This document shows positions 1-18,500 of a stretch of 64,000 nt of DNA, one piece after another; within the stretch, counting starts at the first letter, position 1; every line of letters begins with the position of its first letter. Location: assembly GCA_963402885.1 (NCBI GenBank), contig OY727096.1:22611820-22675819 (forward strand), read 5' to 3'. The stretch is from Antedon bifida (taxonomy: Eukaryota; Echinodermata; Crinoidea; Comatulida; Antedonidae). The notes under the pieces are model-generated. The model did not search any database, was not told the origin of the DNA, and saw nothing but the letters and a program-made list of their open reading frames with translations. A program made the position numbers and the translations under genes.

Positions 1-4527
<4,527 letters not shown>

Positions 4528-6050
4528 ATTGTTGGTCTCTCACTCAATGTCAACTGAAAGCAGTCAATGACGGCCTGATGGTCTCAATAATGAGAACAAA
4601 ACAAGTAACAAATAACCGAATAAATAAATGGCTGCAATGCAAATAATTCTATTTTATACAGAAATTTCTCCATTTTAACGCTTTTTGAAATTATTTTTAG
4701 TTTAGAGTTTCTTAGATAAAATATATGTAGGTGAATTCATTTCACATTACAATTTGTTTTATGTACCCAAAAATCCGGGCGATTTCCGCTAAACGGCACG
4801 AAATCACCGAAAAACAGCTATTTTTTAAAGGTTTTTTCAATGTAACTTTGTTATTAATTGACCGATTTTTATGGTTCTAATTAAGTACCTACGATGTCAT
4901 GTTATTTTTAATTTAAAAAAACTTAACGTTTGACCTAGTTATCCAATGATATTGGCTGTTCCACCATGCAAAAGCTAATCAATCAAGCTTTCTAATGATC
5001 TAAAGTAAAATGTGATTGGTTCAGACACTTCGTCGGCACAGCCCCTTTTTTGAAGCAGTGTTTTGGTTTATCAGTGACCGGCTAGTGTTAAAAGATAGGC
5101 GAACATTTTCGAAGTCGTCCAAGCTTTCCTAAGCAGTCAGAAGGTAACGTTAAAACTAAAATTACAGTTGCTGAAAAACTACTTATCCAAAACGCTTTAT
5201 TTTTTCACGAAAGTTAAGAGTTATTATTCCTTATTTGTAATATGTAAATGTATTTAAGATAAGGCAACAGGATTTTTTATATAAGTAGTTTTAAAACAAT
5301 TGGTTTATTTGAAAACCACCAGCGTGGTTTTGCCGAATTGGCGGACTCGTCCATTTTACTAATAGGAAAAGGATTGTAGCACAAAACGTTGAATTTGACC
5401 TATATGGTTTCCATTTCTGTTTTCTAATGTCAAATTAATATTATATTATTAGTATCTCTATGTAATATATAATATATTCATATTGTACTAGTTAGCATCT
5501 ACATACCGTTATACTGCACTTTAAATTTGTTTTGGTGATTTTTCAATGAATTGTATACACAGGGAGTTGGTAGGCTATACTATACCATTGGTTCTACTAA
5601 AATTATTATTACTTTTATTTGTTTGTGCAATATTTGAAGATTGCTACAAAAATAGAAATAGTTTAAATAATAATATATTTAACAGATTAAGTGTACGCAC
5701 TATGCCTATGGAACAGATTACCTATCGGGCGTAGTTCAGTATGATATTCTATTATTACCTTCTGTATCAGCCTCCGCCCTTTTGGGCTTTTTTTCTACAC
5801 AATACTTATTGTTAATGTACCATAGTTATTTTAAATGGAGTAGTCTCCTAATAAATAGTTCTTAGCACTCTAACATTGTTCTTTTGTACCTATTGTATTT
5901 TTTTGTTTTCTTTTATTAAAAACTTTTGTTAACTGTCTGAAAGTTACCTCCTAGTAAAGTGGAACGACCCAACATGGTTCCTTAAACACCACTGTGTTAG
6001 GGAGCAGATTGAGATCAACTGATAAGAGCCCGACGCACTAAAATTAAATA
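4528..6050. other. CMAS 3' flank, no gene recognised
   Basis: After the polyadenylation signal I find no coding signal. The small open frame at 5546-5734 is AT-rich and has no family resemblance. Repeat-like phrases such as CCTCCGCCCTTTTGGGC at about 5770 suggest old mobile-element debris. Confidence 0.4.
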
Positions 6051-6292
6051 GTAATTTACTGAAAATCCAAAATGAACTTGTGTTATAATACAATCAATAT
6101 TATTCAATCAAAGAAACGCTCTACTACACATGCTACACATGAGAAATAGATGTCGGTCGATAAACTTCTGACGACGACTAAAACAACGACAATCAGCTAA
6201 ATGTTAGTGATTTTATTTCATCTCTGGCTTGTTACATTTTTCATGACACATTACCGGACTTCCCCCTCCTCTCGCAATGAACTACAGTACAG
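6051..6292 (+). repeat. 242-bp direct repeat, copy 1
   Basis: Matches 7294-7535 without indels and with one visible difference (T in GAAATAGATG against C in the other copy). Starts GTAATTTACTG and ends ACTACAGTACAG. No TG...CA ends, so not a standard LTR. Confidence 0.9.
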
Positions 6293-6374
6293 GCCCAAAA
6301 AAAAAACAAATTGTAATGTATAGAGAGGCATATGGATAATGAAAAAAAAAACGCTTCGGTATAAAATCGAATGT

Positions 6375-6650
6375 TTATCAGGGCCGTAGCCAGGATCTGT
6401 CAAGGGGGGGGGGGGGGTTCGGACACTAAGTATTTGGGTCACTGCCCCGCGCCACCCCAACCCGGTGGGGTCTGAGGCGAATTTTGTTAAATGACACCCC
6501 TTGATGGCCGGAAATGGTACTCTCGCCCATAACATTCATGATAAATGGCACCTCTAATTGGCCGGAAAAAACACTCTCATGCAGCATGCTACCATTGAAC
6601 AAAACGCGTACTTTTTTCCTCCTCCTCACACACGTGGACTATTTAAAGGA
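6375..6650 (-). mobile_element. Dispersed repeat with G-run, copy A
   Basis: Begins GGCCGTAGCCAGGATCTGTCAAG followed by a run of G, then phrases TTAAATGACACCCCTTGATGGCCG and ATAAATGGCACCTCTAATTGGCCGG. The TTAAATGACACCCC...GAGAGTACC section recurs in reverse orientation at about 8275-8360. The second half (to about 6890, with a C-run at 6758-6774 and AGGGCGGACCCAGGGGTG) looks like a related repeat. Confidence 0.6.
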
Positions 6651-7293
6651 CGATAACATTTGTTGCCGTATCTTAGATGCGCGTGCCCTGTGTGCGGAAC
6701 CACCGCCGATTGTTTGATCATTCATTCGGTATTTTGTTTTGCGTTCAAGTTACAAGCCCCCCCCCCCCCCCCCCTCCTTAAAAAAAAGCACAATTTGGGT
6801 GAGAAGGCAAATTCAATGCTTATTATAGCCAAGGGCGGACCCAGGGGTGTTTTCCTTGTGACCCGGACAACACCCTTAATTTCATACTAAATGTTGTTTC
6901 TGCCACTAAATTAAAATTGAGTTCCATTTCATCGTATACAATATCCACCTGGACCCGGAACTTGATAGGCTTAGTCATAAAGTAGTTACAGAGTTGCAGG
7001 GCATTTTATCATTGTTGAAGGTTTTGTATTAGCCTAATTGTTAAAACGACCTTCACAACCAAAATATTTCTTTGTAATAAAATTTATTCTAAATGGAACG
7101 CTATAAAAATAATCCTCTGCTTCGTCAGAGCATGAATACCTAATAACCAGACAAGAACGTATCTTTATTACGTTTTACTATCAATCCATTTTCATATCAC
7201 GCAATCCATTTTTCAACAATATAGTAGTATAACAATAACATTTTGATTGAATAGTGAGGGATTAGTTACAGTTTGACTTTGAATAAACCATTG

Positions 7294-7535
7294 GTAATTT
7301 ACTGAAAATCCAAAATGAACTTGTGTTATAATACAATCAATATTATTCAATCAAAGAAACGCTCTACTACACATGCTACACATGAGAAACAGATGTCGGT
7401 CGATAAACTTCTGACGACGACTAAAACAACGACAATCAGCTAAATGTTAGTGATTTTATTTCATCTCTGGCTTGTTACATTTTTCATGACACATTACCGG
7501 ACTTCCCCCTCCTCTCGCAATGAACTACAGTACAG
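7294..7535 (+). repeat. 242-bp direct repeat, copy 2
   Basis: Near-identical partner of 6051-6292, start-to-start offset 1243 bp in the same orientation. The near identity points to a recent duplication or ongoing gene conversion; unusual LTR-like structure (TRIM) is a weaker possibility. Confidence 0.9.
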
Positions 7536-8199
7536 ATCTTCCCTATCTAGGCTCGTGTATGTAGCATACTATGCTATTCACAAATTACCCACGCCTCACA
7601 GATTACCTCTAATGGATCAATCATTCACACCGGAATTCAAAAATTCATCGACAAACGAAATATAGCCTATATTCATTCCTTTTAAATATTAGGCATATTG
7701 CCAAGGCTAATAATCGATTTGTCCATAATTATTGCGTTTTGCCGGGGGTTTTCATAATCTAAGGCCAATTTTTAGGCCAAATCATAATTGTGCGTATAGT
7801 TTTGTATTTCCGATGCGTGTAGTACCCTATTTATCTTCATTTCCGTACGTTCGTAAATATTAGGCCGAATTTCCGTAGTAATTTATAGACGTTCCGAAAT
7901 TTGAACCGTGTTATACCGGTAACAGAGCAAAGTTTGCTTCTTTCATGTCCTATCATTATTTTCTTTGTTTTATTTGAAGTGTGGTTTAAAACAACACTTT
8001 TGTAAAGTTTATAATAGTGGATAAATAAAAATGAATTTTTGGAAATTGTGGTTTTAACATCTGACTTTATTTAGCATTTTTAAATGAATTAAAATTCCAA
8101 ATTATACAATTTAACCTTTCGCTCAATATATTTATAGCAACAGCTTCATATTTTTTGTATAACGTTTTAAAATTATTAATTGATAATTAATTTACATTA

Positions 8200-8432
8200 T
8201 TGAGTACAGTTATTAGAATGTATTACCGTACCAAAAGTACCTTCATCGGGGACTTCCCCGTGACGTTCGCATTGAACGAAAAAAAAATTATCATGAATTT
8301 TACGTGCGAGAGTACCATTTGCGGCCATCTAGGGGTGTCATTTAACAATTTGCTTGCTCAAATACTCAGTGTCTACAGCCCTGGAGTCTTTGGTCAACCC
8401 TCTTAAAATAGTCTTGCGACCGCCCCTGATAG
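8200..8432 (+). mobile_element. Dispersed repeat, copy B (inverted relative to copy A)
   Basis: Shares ATCATGAATTTTACG, GAGAGTACCATTTGCGGCCATCTAGGGGTGTCATTTAACAA-type wording with the reverse complement of 6485-6545. It ends near TTGCGACCGCCCCTGAT, a typical repeat terminus. The open frame across it is a by-product of the repeat. Confidence 0.5.
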
Positions 8433-9517
8433 CTCTATCTATATTTATTTACAGCAATTTGTTGAGGAAACTAAATATATCAATGTAAATAGGTGGTATT
8501 AATACAGTTGAGTAGGCCTACGTATCGGCTGGTGGTCTAGAAAAAAATAATCGAATGCTATAGGCCTAATGTAAACTATAAGGTCTATAAGTTAAACCGT
8601 TAAGGAGATAATATACAAGACTTCAAAATGGTAAATGGCGGCCTTTTTAATTTATGCTAATGAACCCACTTCCCGATGTCCGATTTTGGTAAACTTTGGA
8701 TATGATGTTAATTTGGACCATATAAACCAGACAAAACAAAAGAAATTCTGCTGCAATTAATTGTTCTAGGTGCAACCATACTTTTACTGGACTATGGTAT
8801 AAAAACCATTTTTAACTTGCTATGTTAATTAAAAGTCAAGTTATAAGCCAAAACATGTTTAAAATGATGGCGGTACCCTAAAACACATATTTTTTCGCTT
8901 TTAACACGAAATGCCTACAGCATCTTATTAGAGTGGAAATATGACTATCTGGACTAGTCTATATTTTAATAGTTAAGTTCGTAAGGTCTCTTTATTAGAT
9001 GCATTGGTTACACGCTTTTTTTGTATTCATTGTATAGGCCAAATTGTATGTAAATCAAAATGTATACCCACCTTTCATTTATAGGCGCGCCTACCTCGTT
9101 GTTAAAATGACAATAAATAATATTGTATCCGACGTAGGCCTACTATGTCATACGTTGTTGTGCACGCATGCATGACAAACGACAAACGTGAAAACACACA
9201 ATTAAATCTAAAACGATTCATTTAATAAACATAAAGAGTAATTTCTTTTCCCACAATTTATTATTTCCCACAAAGCTTCTCCAAGCTGATCTAGCTCTCC
9301 CGTCTTCAACCTCTATCTACAATTGAGTGATCCTCCAGTTGGAGTTTTTTAATTACACAATCAACAAGATCAAGATATATTATTTGAATAATAAATGCAA
9401 TTCATGAGGTTCCGATATCACACACACGTACCACCCTCTTTGGGGTGTTATAGTGCAGTGATAAAATATAGTATGCCAATGTAGTCATATTCCATCATAT
9501 TATAATGCAATATTTAT
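8433..9517. other. Intergenic stretch between convergent CMAS copies
   Basis: No coding signal recognised. Contains several TAGGCCTA octamers (8513, 8563, 9136) and AT-rich sequence. The 3' UTR of the minus-strand CMAS copy should lie at its right edge. Confidence 0.4.
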
Positions 9518-10253
9518 CTAAGTTTCACTTCGATTTGCATCAGATGTGGCTTTTTGTATAACTAAAATTAAATGATTACAAAATTCTCTAGCAGCGCCTC
9601 GTCCCCCCCTCGAAATTTGATACAAACAAGGCCATGACTTTAAGATTGTGTTGCGCATCTTTAGGCGCTCCACCAATACCCGCCATTTTCACGCATTCTT
9701 GATCCGGTATATCAGAACCTGTAATAATAAAGGTATAATTAAAGTATTTTACTAGAGTGTGCGTATGGGTGCGCGCGCAACTATGTGATGGCACTAGTTA
9801 CTGTTTATTTGTTACGCATGATTAATTTGTAATGATTTTGTAATTTATGACCGTATAAAATACGGTGTTTACGTGTTCTGTACTGCTGAACTGGTGGACG
9901 GTGTATGTTACTTACTCTAGTAAATAAAGTATATGAATTTAAAGTGCTTTTATTAGTTTGTATATATCGAGCTGATGAATTTGAGAGTTGGATGTCAATT
10001 TTACAATCAACTAAAACCGTAAAACTAAATCAGCATTGTGTTTCCTTACCCATATACGCAATTTGTGTCATATCCAGCTCCATTTTGTTTCTCCATTTTA
10101 CTAACTGGGCTAATTTATTTTCGCATCCCATTACTAATTCCACACCTAGTTTGTCAGCAAACTTCTGATGAAGTTCATTTTCTTCAGCTGGATAAAAAGT
10201 ATAATGACGTTATCTTAGAGCATACCGTAATCCTTGAAATCAATGATAGACCT

Positions 10254-10412
10254 AAAGCTCTATCTACACTATTAAATTAGTTTGACAAAAAAAAAATTGG
10301 TGTGCCCAAATGTGGTAGTGATATGCCCAAATATGGTAGTGATATGACATCATCATGTCCATAGAGTTAGATCATGTTCATGGGCACATCAAATCAAGTT
10401 TGATACGGTAGA
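10254..10412. mobile_element. AAGCTCTGTCTACAC-family MITE, degraded copy
   Basis: Left end TAAAGCTCTATCTACACTATTAAA and inner phrases GTGTGCCCAAATGTGG and GATATGACATCATCATGTCCAT match the family seen intact at 20679-20844. The right terminus is degraded. Lies in an intron of the minus-strand CMAS copy. Confidence 0.7.
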
Positions 10413-10527
10413 TGTACATTTCTACTCTAAAGAAAAGCTTCATAAGCTCACTCTAGTTGTAGAACCCTGCGTTCAAGAGACACCTCTATTCATTATCGAG
10501 GAGAAAACACCACACTTCATTATATTT

Positions 10528-10689
10528 AAAGCTCTGTCTACACTATCGAACTGTATGCGACAAAAACATTGAGGTGCCCATATATGGACATGATGATGTC
10601 ATATCACTACCATATTTGGGCATATCACCATATTTAGGCCCATCACACTTGTTTTTGTCAAACTAGTTTTATAGTGTAGACAGAGCTTA
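10528..10689. mobile_element. AAGCTCTGTCTACAC-family MITE, complete copy
   Basis: About 160 bp with inverted ends (AAGCTCTGTCTACACTATCG... / ...ATAGTGTAGACAGAGCTT) and a core GTGCCCATATATGGACATGATGATGTCATATCA followed by CCATATTTGGGC. Located about 140 bp from copy 10828-10917 exon of the CMAS paralogue. Confidence 0.85.
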
Positions 10690-10805
10690 AGAGGACACTT
10701 TCTGTGAAGGGCAAAGGACTACGGTCAGACGCCTATTCAGACGAAATTCACTATATAGTGGGTCCTGAAGGTGTCCTTGAATGGGATTCTTCTATACTGT
10801 AGGCT
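10690..10805. mobile_element. CAGTAGAACC-family MITE fragment
   Basis: Contains GAGGACACTTTCTGTGAAG, GGTGTCCTTGAATGGGATTC and ends TTCTATACTGTA, the terminus typical of the family seen complete at 17158-17431. It directly abuts the upstream MITE. Confidence 0.5.
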
Positions 10806-11273
10806 ATACTTCCATATTAAAACTTACAAGCAATCAGTTTGACTGTAAGTCCTCTGTCCAACAGCATTCGGATACCCATTGCGTCCGTTTGGTTGTAGGT
10901 TGTGAAATGTCCATTTTCTAAAGATTCAAGGCGTTTATTAGTTTAATTCTGGATGTACTATCCGAAATAAAGGAAAAGAATGAATGAAATTCATTATTTT
11001 GGTTTTACAACTAATAACTATTTTTGTGTAAATTGAAGGTTTTAGTATAGAGATCAATGTGAATTCGTGAATAAGCGCATTTTGTGGGATTGTAGATAAT
11101 AAATATCAGTGGACCGGATCACTTAAGAATGTGAGTAATGTCTTTACTGGATTTGTCAAACAAAATGATTTATTTATTTATCAATGCGAATTGTTATTAT
11201 CATCGGGTCTAGCATGTGAGATGTATGTTATTGTTTGTATTGTGAATAGGGAAGAATGGATTACAATCAATTA

Positions 11274-11480
<207 letters not shown>

Positions 11481-11621
11481 TTAACGAATAATATTTAATA
11501 AAATAAATAATAAATGAAATAAAATTCTAATACGTTGGTTAACATAAATAACATTTCAACTTATTTCCGAAAACATAGGGAACAATTATAAAGAATATCA
11601 ATGAAACTATTAAACAGTAGA

Positions 11622-11700
11622 ACCCATATTAAGGGGCATATTCGGGGCCCAAAAAATGATATATATTTCCCCTCGTTTCGTTTTATGTCTCCTAACAAAT
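11622..11700. mobile_element. CAGTAGAACC-family MITE, left-end fragment
   Basis: ACAGTAGAACCCATATTAAGGGG matches the family terminus, followed by ATTTCCCCTC wording shared with 19437-19815. No right end is seen. Confidence 0.55.
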
Positions 11701-12069
11701 TCGAAATTACGACTAAATAAAGAGACTTATCAATATAATAACATAATAATAATAATAATATTATATGGCTAGATTAGAGACTTGAGGCAAGTCTACTGAA
11801 TGTTTTATCAAAAGTGAAAATAATAAACATGTATTGTATAGTAAACATGCACTAGGCTCATAGGATTAAAATTAACAAGATGCTGTCGACTAATGGATAG
11901 GCGAATTGCAGGTAGTGAAGTCTTTTGTATTCATTTTTGAGTGATATTATTCGCCTGGCTGGTTGTGGAAATGGTTGATTACAGATTGCTCGGTTTGTGT
12001 ATACAGAATAGGCCTATTGTTATTACAATTCCTTATATTCATATCATATTTGCTTAATAGGCTTACTTA

Positions 12070-12290
<221 letters not shown>

Positions 12291-12968
12291 AAATTAAACA
12301 TAGCATGTTTAAAAAAAATACTACTAGACTTACTGAAATAACTACGCATGTTTATTGTTATTTGATAATTGAAAAAAAACTAGGTGAAACTCCCACTTTT
12401 ATTTTAAGATGTGTGTCCATTAAACAAGAAGAAAGGAATTAGACTGTATGCTTTGAACCTAAAATTGGTAAGCGCCAAACTACAGTGCCACTAATTTATA
12501 GAATCGAGTCAACCCAAGAGGGCTTATTTTATACCTCCATTGTCAAACCATGGAGGAAATTTCCTTCATGGTCAAACCAAGGAAATATATACCAACAGGA
12601 CACTAAGCTCGCCTTGCCAAGATAGGAACTCGTAAACATCCTTTAATCTTATGTCTGGCTGCGACAAATACCAACAGTACTATGTATTTTCTCCGTGACG
12701 AAGTGAGGTGTCTGTTAATAAGGGGCGTGTAACTGATCGTGTCGCAGCCACAGATAAGCCCTTTGATCTCCGGGGCTCAGAATCGTGTTATATAGATTGC
12801 CATGGTCAAGCTTACCTTCATGTACTTCTTCCCATCTAAACTTATGCTGACGAGTGACGGCAAACACTGAATCGTAATCACCATCCATGATCATGCGCGC
12901 AGGGTCCTGCAGATGCCACGGCTGAAGACATGGTGACGTACACTGGACAAGAGCCATGACGGTTACTT

Positions 12969-13730
12969 CTAAGAAAACAACATAGAAGAAATATTATAAT
13001 TGCTTCAATCTTTTGCCGAAAACGTCGAGGTGTTATTTATTACACGGTCGGACAATACAGTGGTGGTGGATCGATTCATGATTTTGAAATTAGGGTATTC
13101 CGTGGGCCTAAAATTGTAAAAATTAAATACTGAACTTTATAACCTGTCTTATCTATTGAATTGACATTTTTGACGGTGACGCATAATAATAGCAACCTCT
13201 AAGAAAACATTGCGTCGTTATTTTCCCGAAAATAATTATTCTCAGTTCTTCTTGAACTATAGTATAGAAGAGCAATTTTTTTAAAACATTTTTTAATACT
13301 TCCGAAGTCATTTATTCAGTATATTCTACAATATTAAGTGTTGTATTATTATTACTGGGAACACACACACGCTTGTATTTTTATAAAATCTTTTTTCATC
13401 TCATTGTACATAATATAATAACGTCAGTGTATTACGGTACCGTATGGCCTATTGTTTGAGCAATAAGCTCATGCCAAACACAATGAACTGTGTAAATATT
13501 GTAGGAGTGTGTGTGTTTTTTTCTAAATAAAATGTGTAAAGTATTATCATGGTTTATTCTTATTTACTCATCTTATATTCATTGATCATGGTTGTGGAGT
13601 TACCGCAAACATTCATTGTTTGGATACAGAGAGCGAAACTGTACGCCAGAGGTTATTTCGATCATATTAACGTTTTTATTGTACCTTTCATGTAAATGTA
13701 ATTTATCATGTTTATATTATTAAATTCATA
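12969..13730. other. Stretch where the first two CMAS-paralogue exons would be expected; none found
   Basis: I looked on the minus strand for the [10 protein letters not shown] and VSTDDDE exon sequences and saw neither here nor up to 15532. AT-rich with simple-sequence patches. Confidence 0.5.
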
Positions 13731-14155
13731 TTCTTTATCATTTGTTCAACCGTAACCAAATTGGTTACAGTAAAACACAGTGCTAAATTGCATGTAAATA
13801 TCATTATTATTAAATGTTTCCTAATCTTTATAATTGTGTTTAACCAAATCAGTGCTAAATTGCTATGTAAATGTCATTTATCAAATTATTAAATGTTTCC
13901 TATTCTTTATCATTGTGTTTTACTCTAACCAAATTGGTTATAGTAAAACACAGTGATAAATGTCTATGTAAATGTAATTGATCAAATTATTAAATGTTTC
14001 CTATTCTTTATCATTGTGTTTTACTCTAACCAAATTGGTTATAATTTATATAGTAAAACACTGTGCTAAATTGCTATGTAAATGTCATTTATCAAATTAT
14101 TAAATGTTTCCTATTATTTATCTGATTATATAGTAAAACACTGTGCTAAATTACT
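13731..14155. repeat. AT-rich tandem array, about five imperfect copies of 80-110 bp
   Basis: Unit includes TTAAATGTTTCCTATTCTTTA, TCATTGTGTTTTACTCTAACC, AAATTGGTTATAGTAAAACAC and TGCTAAATTGCTATGTAAATG. Starts near 13731, 13807, 13888, 13987 and 14097. Unit length varies by deletion of the AACCAAATTGGTT palindrome. Confidence 0.8.
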
Positions 14156-15532
14156 ATTGTATTATGGACGAGTTCCGAGAAGAAGTATTCAAAGCTACAA
14201 CCAATCAGAACAGTGTTAATCAATATAATCTATGGCTACAACCAATCAGAAACGTCCAAATCGCAATAACCCCTAGGCTAATAGCAATTATTGGCCCGAG
14301 TAGCCTTTTAAACCAGACGTTGCGAGGTTTAAAAAGTAAAACATGATTTACTCGCCAGTTTGGTATAGTTTATATACCTGCACACAGCCATGGCTGCTGC
14401 TTTGTTGTTGTTAAATTGCGCCCTCAATGTAAGAAAATGATGACGTCATCGGTCATTTTAAGCGTACGTAAAATCAAGGGAACGTATAATCAGGGTACGT
14501 AAAACGAAGGTTCTACTGTATTAGACAATTTACGATAAGATACAGCTTAAAATCATCCATCTAACTTCACTGCATTTATTCCTTAATTTTAATTAGTTTT
14601 TATCTTATTTAAATTTTATAAGACAATTAAAATTACATTTCAAAATACAATCTTTGATCTACCGCCATCATTGATCAAGGCTCCAACATGAAGTATAATA
14701 ATATAATCATCTTCACATCGTAGAAATACTTTCTATAGGGATTAAGGCTATCTTTTAAAGGGGTTACAAAATATATCAAAGCAAAGGTGTAAATATTACG
14801 GGGCGCCATTTGGGACATAAATAATTACGTTACAATACATGTACAATAAATGTCCGAAATGGCACCCTGTAAGATATAACATGAATATAAAATTACTCAT
14901 TCTTGATATTTATGAATATTAAGTCTTTCTTATTTAATACAGAATTGTGTTTCTTTAAAAAATAAAATTTGTATGGCAAGACAATTTGTTTGACGGAACT
15001 TTAATAAGTAGATAAAGCAGTTTCATTTATTGCCAAACAATTTTAAAGAGATAGATGAAATACAGAACCCATGATTAAAACAGTTAAAAAATAAATTGTT
15101 ACATAACAATAAACCATTCAAAAAAGAAAAACTAAATCAGATACTAAAACAACAAGAAATGATTTTTAAAAAAGGCTGTGATAACAACCATTGGTTTTAA
15201 AAAAACAGTTAAAAACAAATTGGTTAATTATCAGATAAGATTAAAGCTGTAAGAAATTGTGAACTATTGCAGTTAGCTATTTGGCAAGCATTGTAGGAAG
15301 GAGTATAATATTTTATGTCATAAAAATATAAAACAATATACTAATTAGAAATCATTGTTTATGTTTTGATTACAAGCCATTTAAGTATTTATCACACAAT
15401 GATAGCAAAACAAAAATGTGATTAACAGCTGCGATGATTAAGAATTTTATTTTCCATGAATTTGCTTTCAAATTTATGATTCTTCTTTACATTATATTTT
15501 ACATCAACAACAAACAAATGTTATTCAACCAA
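14156..15532. other. GTPBP1 3' flank
   Basis: Holds the GTPBP1 3' UTR and polyadenylation site at its right edge (AATAAA on the minus strand at 15452-15447). Two copies of a short CTACAACCAATCAGAA phrase occur near 14198 and 14233. The rest is A-rich and carries no recognised gene. Confidence 0.45.
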
Positions 15533-18500
15533 TCAGAGTGTAGGTGCTGATGATATGCTTGATTGACTCTCTGTTTTCTCAACAACAGTTTCGTTAGAGC
15601 TAACTTCATCGGGTGAATCTTTAGCCTTGCGATTACGGCTACGTCTTCCTCCACCTCGTTTTCCTTGCCCCCTGTAACTGTAATATTGCGGATTGGTGTG
15701 TACTGTTGAGTCACTGGTCGATGGTCCGGACCCTTGACCGCGGGCAGTCTGGTGATGGTGGTTATGGTAACCACGCCCTCGCCCTGATTTTTGTTTCTGC
15801 TTTTGTTCCGTTGGTGGAATATGTGGGAACACTTTGACTATTCTACCAACTGCTTTGGTCTTTCCTTCCCTAGAAAACAAAACAATTTTTTCTAGTTTCT
15901 TTTACGTAACTTGATGTTTCCATTTCAAAGGAATACTGTTTCGAATACAAGAAATATATTGAACTATTTTATGAAAAACTAAACTTACCTAAACACCATT
16001 CTGGTATCTTCATGAATGTATTCTGGATTCTTTATGAATCTGAAATGAACAATAGCTTTGTCTCCAGTCCTCAAGTGTTCCCTGTTCATATAAATGATTG
16101 ACGCTGTCTGACGTATACTACCGCAATGAACTAGAAAAGAGTATATTATGTGTTACTGTATATAATAATAATTATCATATTTCTATAGCGCCCTTTTCAT
16201 GAATAATCATGCTCAAAGGTGCTTTAAATAGCACATTATTACCCCCGTCATTTTTTTGGATCAAACACATATGAAAACATACTCCCATAATGCAACTAGT
16301 AATCAGCGCAAAGTGTCTTGATGTAACCGGGTACCCATTTTATACACCTGGGTGGAGAGAGGCAAATGTAAGTATCTTGCCTAAGGATACAATCAATACA
16401 GATCTGACAGTTGATATTTTAAAATTCTTACCCATAGCTTGATATCTGGCGCTGATAGTAGTTGGGTGATGCAAGACAAGAATTTCACCCTCAAATTCCC
16501 AGCATGCTTCAGGTTTTGTTTGCGGAGATATCATCACCATTCCTTTACGTACATGAGAACGTTTAATTTGCTGTTGAGAAATTACAAAATAGATTATTAT
16601 CATCATCATAATAATATCATAAAATTAGATGAAAAAAAATCCACCATTTTAAATAAATAACTGAAATCCAAAGGCAGATTACTGGAAAATGACAATGCTG
16701 TGGGTATCAGTGGCTGGATCTCAATGGAGATACAAAATAAAATAAGCAAAAAGCTAAATCAAAACGATAAAGTAAAACAGACAAAAAAATTAACAGAGCT
16801 TTTGAGAAACGCTAGCCCTTCATCAGTGCAAGTGAGAGTACTTAGACAAAATTAAGAATATAAAGCAGACAAGAATAACTTAATATACTGTACAGATGAT
16901 GACATACCTTTTTTAAAGCAAAAGAAGCAGTTTGTCCAGCCTTAACTACTTTGACAGGCATTCTTTTTCGGTGGATACTTTTAACGATCACAGACTGAAA
17001 CTGTCCGAGTGGATCAGGACCTAACAGTAATGTGTCATTTACTCGTATGACACCTTTCAAGGTCGTCCCTGAAACCACTGTACCAACACCCTGAAAGTAA
17101 TATATGACAATATTATGGTATAAACTCTGTACACAAATTATCATTATCATCTAAATATACAGTAGGACTCTTTCTTTGGAATACACCTATTCAGAGGACA
17201 CCCCATTTAAAAGGTGCCGTTTGGTGGCAGCACTCGACACAAAGGAACCCTTAGGGGAGAAGAAAATTGTGGTATGTGCCGTCCACACCTGTGCGCAAGT
17301 CGCAGGTTATTCCCCCCATTTCCCAAGGTGCAATATAATTATATGTTACTACAATCAACACCCTATTCAGGAGATCTCCCCTAAAAAGGGAAAATTTTCG
17401 AAGGTGTCCATTTAATAGAGGTTCTACTGTACACACGTCAAGGCATCTTTGCACTAAGCTAAGTATAATTGTTGTAATGCAAATTCATTTATAAGAATGT
17501 ACAGTATTATTTAGTTTCATGTTGTTAAAAAAGAAAAGCTTTAAATACGTACTGGAACAGAGTAAGTATCATCAATCTGGAATTCTGCAGGATCATTTTC
17601 ATCACATTTCATTCTTGTCGTCAGAAGATTCAAAAACATCTTGAGATAATCTAGATTCTCACCAGTTACGTTTGATACTTGGAAGATTGGACAGACTCTA
17701 GTAAAGAAACAAAAAACAATCCATTCATTTTTACAAAAGCAATATTGAAAAGACAGTGTATGGCCAAATATGGTCCACTCTCCCAATACCGGACTCTCAG
17801 AAAATCAGAAACTCTACCAAAACCAGCCCTTTTTAAAAATTTCATATGCATCCAACGAGAAACTCGCCAATTACAGGATGGATAAACTATTTTATAATTG
17901 AAACATTTTGCTTGAGGTCCAAACGTCTCAAATTCTTTTTGAACTTCAGAAACACATTCAGAAAACCAGACATAATATAGGCCAGCCTAAAGGTGTCCAG
18001 CATTGGGAGATTTGACTGTACAATACAAATCATCAAGATACTGTACCTCTCTGAGCTGAAGTTTGTTGCAGACGTGACAACATCGTCTTGGCTGTTTACT
18101 AACACCGGTATTTTTCTACAACCAGGAGACTTAAGAATTCTAAGCAGTAACTTTAAAGTATCTTGTAAAACGTTAGGAGGACACATATCAATCTTGGTCA
18201 CCACAACAAAAATTGGCACGTTTAATGCCAACGCTAGCCCAAGGTGTTCTTTGGTCATTCCTATGATACCAGCATTACTTCCAATCTGAAATAAACATTT
18301 TTTGTTATTCATCTGATTCGGGAGACAATGTAGGTTTTATCACTGTTACCCCTTTCACATCACCTTACAAGACATATGAGTTTACACACACCAGGGCACA
18401 CACCAATAAAAAAGCCAGTGTTGACACCCTGGTTTTTCTTCATCTTTAGGAGTTCCCATAATCATCATGTTGATTATCACAGAACTAGTCGTTGTGGTGG

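Noticed and set aside
6051-7535. LTR retrotransposon
   Set aside because: Repeats lack TG...CA ends and no primer-binding site, polypurine tract or gag/pol frame lies between them.
13731-14155. CRISPR-like or origin-like direct repeats
   Set aside because: Units are contiguous, long and imperfect in a eukaryotic genome; an ordinary tandem array.
14143-14346. Possible first exon of the CMAS paralogue or a separate small gene
   Set aside because: Frame is on the wrong strand for CMAS and starts inside the tandem array; no family resemblance.
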